NCBI RefSeq assembly: GCF_002115725.1
Contig: NZ_JFKD01000021.1
Location: 1 to 63,200, forward strand
Length of the DNA stretch: 63,200 bases
Source: Marivita cryptomonadis
GTDB lineage: Bacteria; Pseudomonadota; Alphaproteobacteria; Rhodobacterales; Rhodobacteraceae
Direction: 5' to 3'
Both the position numbers and the translations under genes were made by a program. The notes beneath the pieces were generated by a model. It was not told the DNA's origin. It made no database searches and worked only from the letters and a program-made list of their open reading frames with translations. Positions 62,546-63,200 of the stretch are shown here, piece after piece; the stretch's first letter is position 1, and each line of letters begins with the position of its first letter.

Positions 62546-63200
62546 ATGCCCGTTGTTGTCCAGAACATTCCACGTGCAGATCCGTCCCTGATTGACGCCC
62601 TCGCCAAGATGGGAGTGGCCACTGTCCACGAAGCGCAGGGCCGGATTGGTTGCCTGCACTCCTCCCTGCGCCCGATCTACCGTGGAGCGAAGATCGCGGG
62701 GTCAGCGGTGACGATCTCTGCGCCGCCCGGAGACAATTGGATGGTGCACGTGGCCATCGAACAACTGCAAGCGGGGGATGTTCTGGTGCTTGCGCCGACC
62801 TCTCCCTGCGACAGTGGTTATTTCGGTGATTTGCTTGCCACCTCAGCGCAGGCGCGTGGCTGCCGTGGGCTGATCATTGACGCAGGTGTGCGCGATATCG
62901 TCGATCTGGAGCGCATGAACTTTCCTGTATGGTCCAAGGCCATCTCGTGTCAGGGCACTGTCAAAGAGACCCTTGGTGATGTGAATGTGCCTATCGTGTG
63001 CGCTGGGCAGACGATCTGTGCTGGCGATATCATCTGCGCCGATGACGATGGGGTCTGCGTGGTGCGCCGCGAAGATGCGGCTGATGTTCTTGCGGCAGCA
63101 CAGAAACGGCTTGAGGCCGAAGAGGTCAAGCGCGCGCGTCTGGCAAGCGGTGAATTGGGGCTCGACATTTACGACATGCGGCCGCGCCTTGCGGCCAAGG
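62546..63200 (+). CDS. galC: 4-Carboxy-4-hydroxy-2-oxoadipate aldolase / oxaloacetate decarboxylase (GalC/LigK), partial at window end
   Basis: About 218 codons from ATG 62546 (RBS AAGGAG), still open at the edge; the family is about 225-240 residues, so nearly complete. RraA/HMG-aldolase fold: KMGVATVHEAQGRIG, GSAVTISAPPGDNWMVH, GDVLVLAP, GDLLATSAQARGCRGLIIDAGVRD (metal/substrate loop with the Arg-Asp pair), and CAGDIICADDDGVCVV. Splits CHA into pyruvate and oxaloacetate, the last step of gallate and protocatechuate 4,5-cleavage. 80 bases after galB. Further pathway genes such as the isomerase galD or dioxygenase desB/ligAB may follow outside the window. Confidence 0.9.
   Translation, partial: MPVVVQNIPRADPSLIDALAKMGVATVHEAQGRIGCLHSSLRPIYRGAKIAGSAVTISAPPGDNWMVHVAIEQLQAGDVLVLAPTSPCDSGYFGDLLATSAQARGCRGLIIDAGVRDIVDLERMNFPVWSKAISCQGTVKETLGDVNVPIVCAGQTICAGDIICADDDGVCVVRREDAADVLAAAQKRLEAEEVKRARLASGELGLDIYDMRPRLAAK

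Overview
The window is GC-rich DNA that looks like accessory sequence (megaplasmid or chromosomal island) of a marine alphaproteobacterium of the Rhodobacterales/Roseobacter type. This rests on the gene families present (several TRAP/TAXI transporters, a Liv-type ABC importer, aromatic-acid enzymes, an alphaproteobacterial set of insertion sequences) and is an inference, since no rRNA, tRNA, replication or conserved marker gene is in view.

Left part (1-5.3 kb) is a graveyard of insertion sequences. An M24 peptidase gene is cut by an IS6 element with clear 14-bp inverted repeats, a 3' scrap of a DUF6165 gene follows, then IS1380 and IS5 transposases. From 5.3 to 13.2 kb, on the minus strand, lies a type I secretion cassette: a BapA-like adhesin with Ig-like repeats, a TolC-type outer-membrane protein, a LapB-like ABC exporter and an HlyD adaptor. 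A frameshifted ISAs1 follows, then an AT-rich sensor kinase/response regulator pair (15.5-18.1 kb) of clearly different base composition.

18.1-22.4 kb is a nested IS complex: a truncated IS630, an ISL3 scrap, an IS1634 C-terminal half, and a second IS630 that carries an intact ISAs1 with a perfect 10-bp target duplication. 22.4-30.0 kb holds a peptide/nickel-type ABC importer with an RpiR regulator, a truncated DUF1028 gene and a DUF6963 gene. The same IS630 terminus faces this module from both sides in inverted orientation (22400 and 30224). Remnants of IS630 and IS256 fill part of the gap to 30.9 kb.

31-63.2 kb is a dense aromatic-compound catabolism region with at least five transcription units. 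(i) A MobA-type 3-hydroxybenzoate 4-hydroxylase diverges from a MarR regulator. (ii) A minus-strand operon holds TAXI-TRAP binding protein, fused TRAP permease, IclR regulator, aldehyde dehydrogenase and FAD monooxygenase, and diverges from a ThDP enzyme plus TauE/SafE exporter. (iii) A minus-strand operon holds aldehyde dehydrogenase, a Liv-type ABC importer whose LivF has a long Pro/Ala-rich tail, a second aldehyde dehydrogenase and a flotillin; it diverges from an AraC regulator. (iv) A plus-strand operon holds a GntR regulator, LigM-type O-demethylase, DctPQM TRAP transporter, XylE-type extradiol dioxygenase and arylamine N-acetyltransferase. (v) A LysR regulator with two helix-turn-helix domains diverges from galB and galC, the lower steps of gallate/protocatechuate meta-cleavage.

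Together the right half looks like an import-and-funnel system for methoxylated and hydroxylated (possibly amino- or sulfo-substituted) benzoates. The dioxygenase feeding GalB/GalC is not obvious in the window. The most original points are unit (iv), the tandem-HTH LysR, the tailed LivF and the flotillin embedded in the importer operon.
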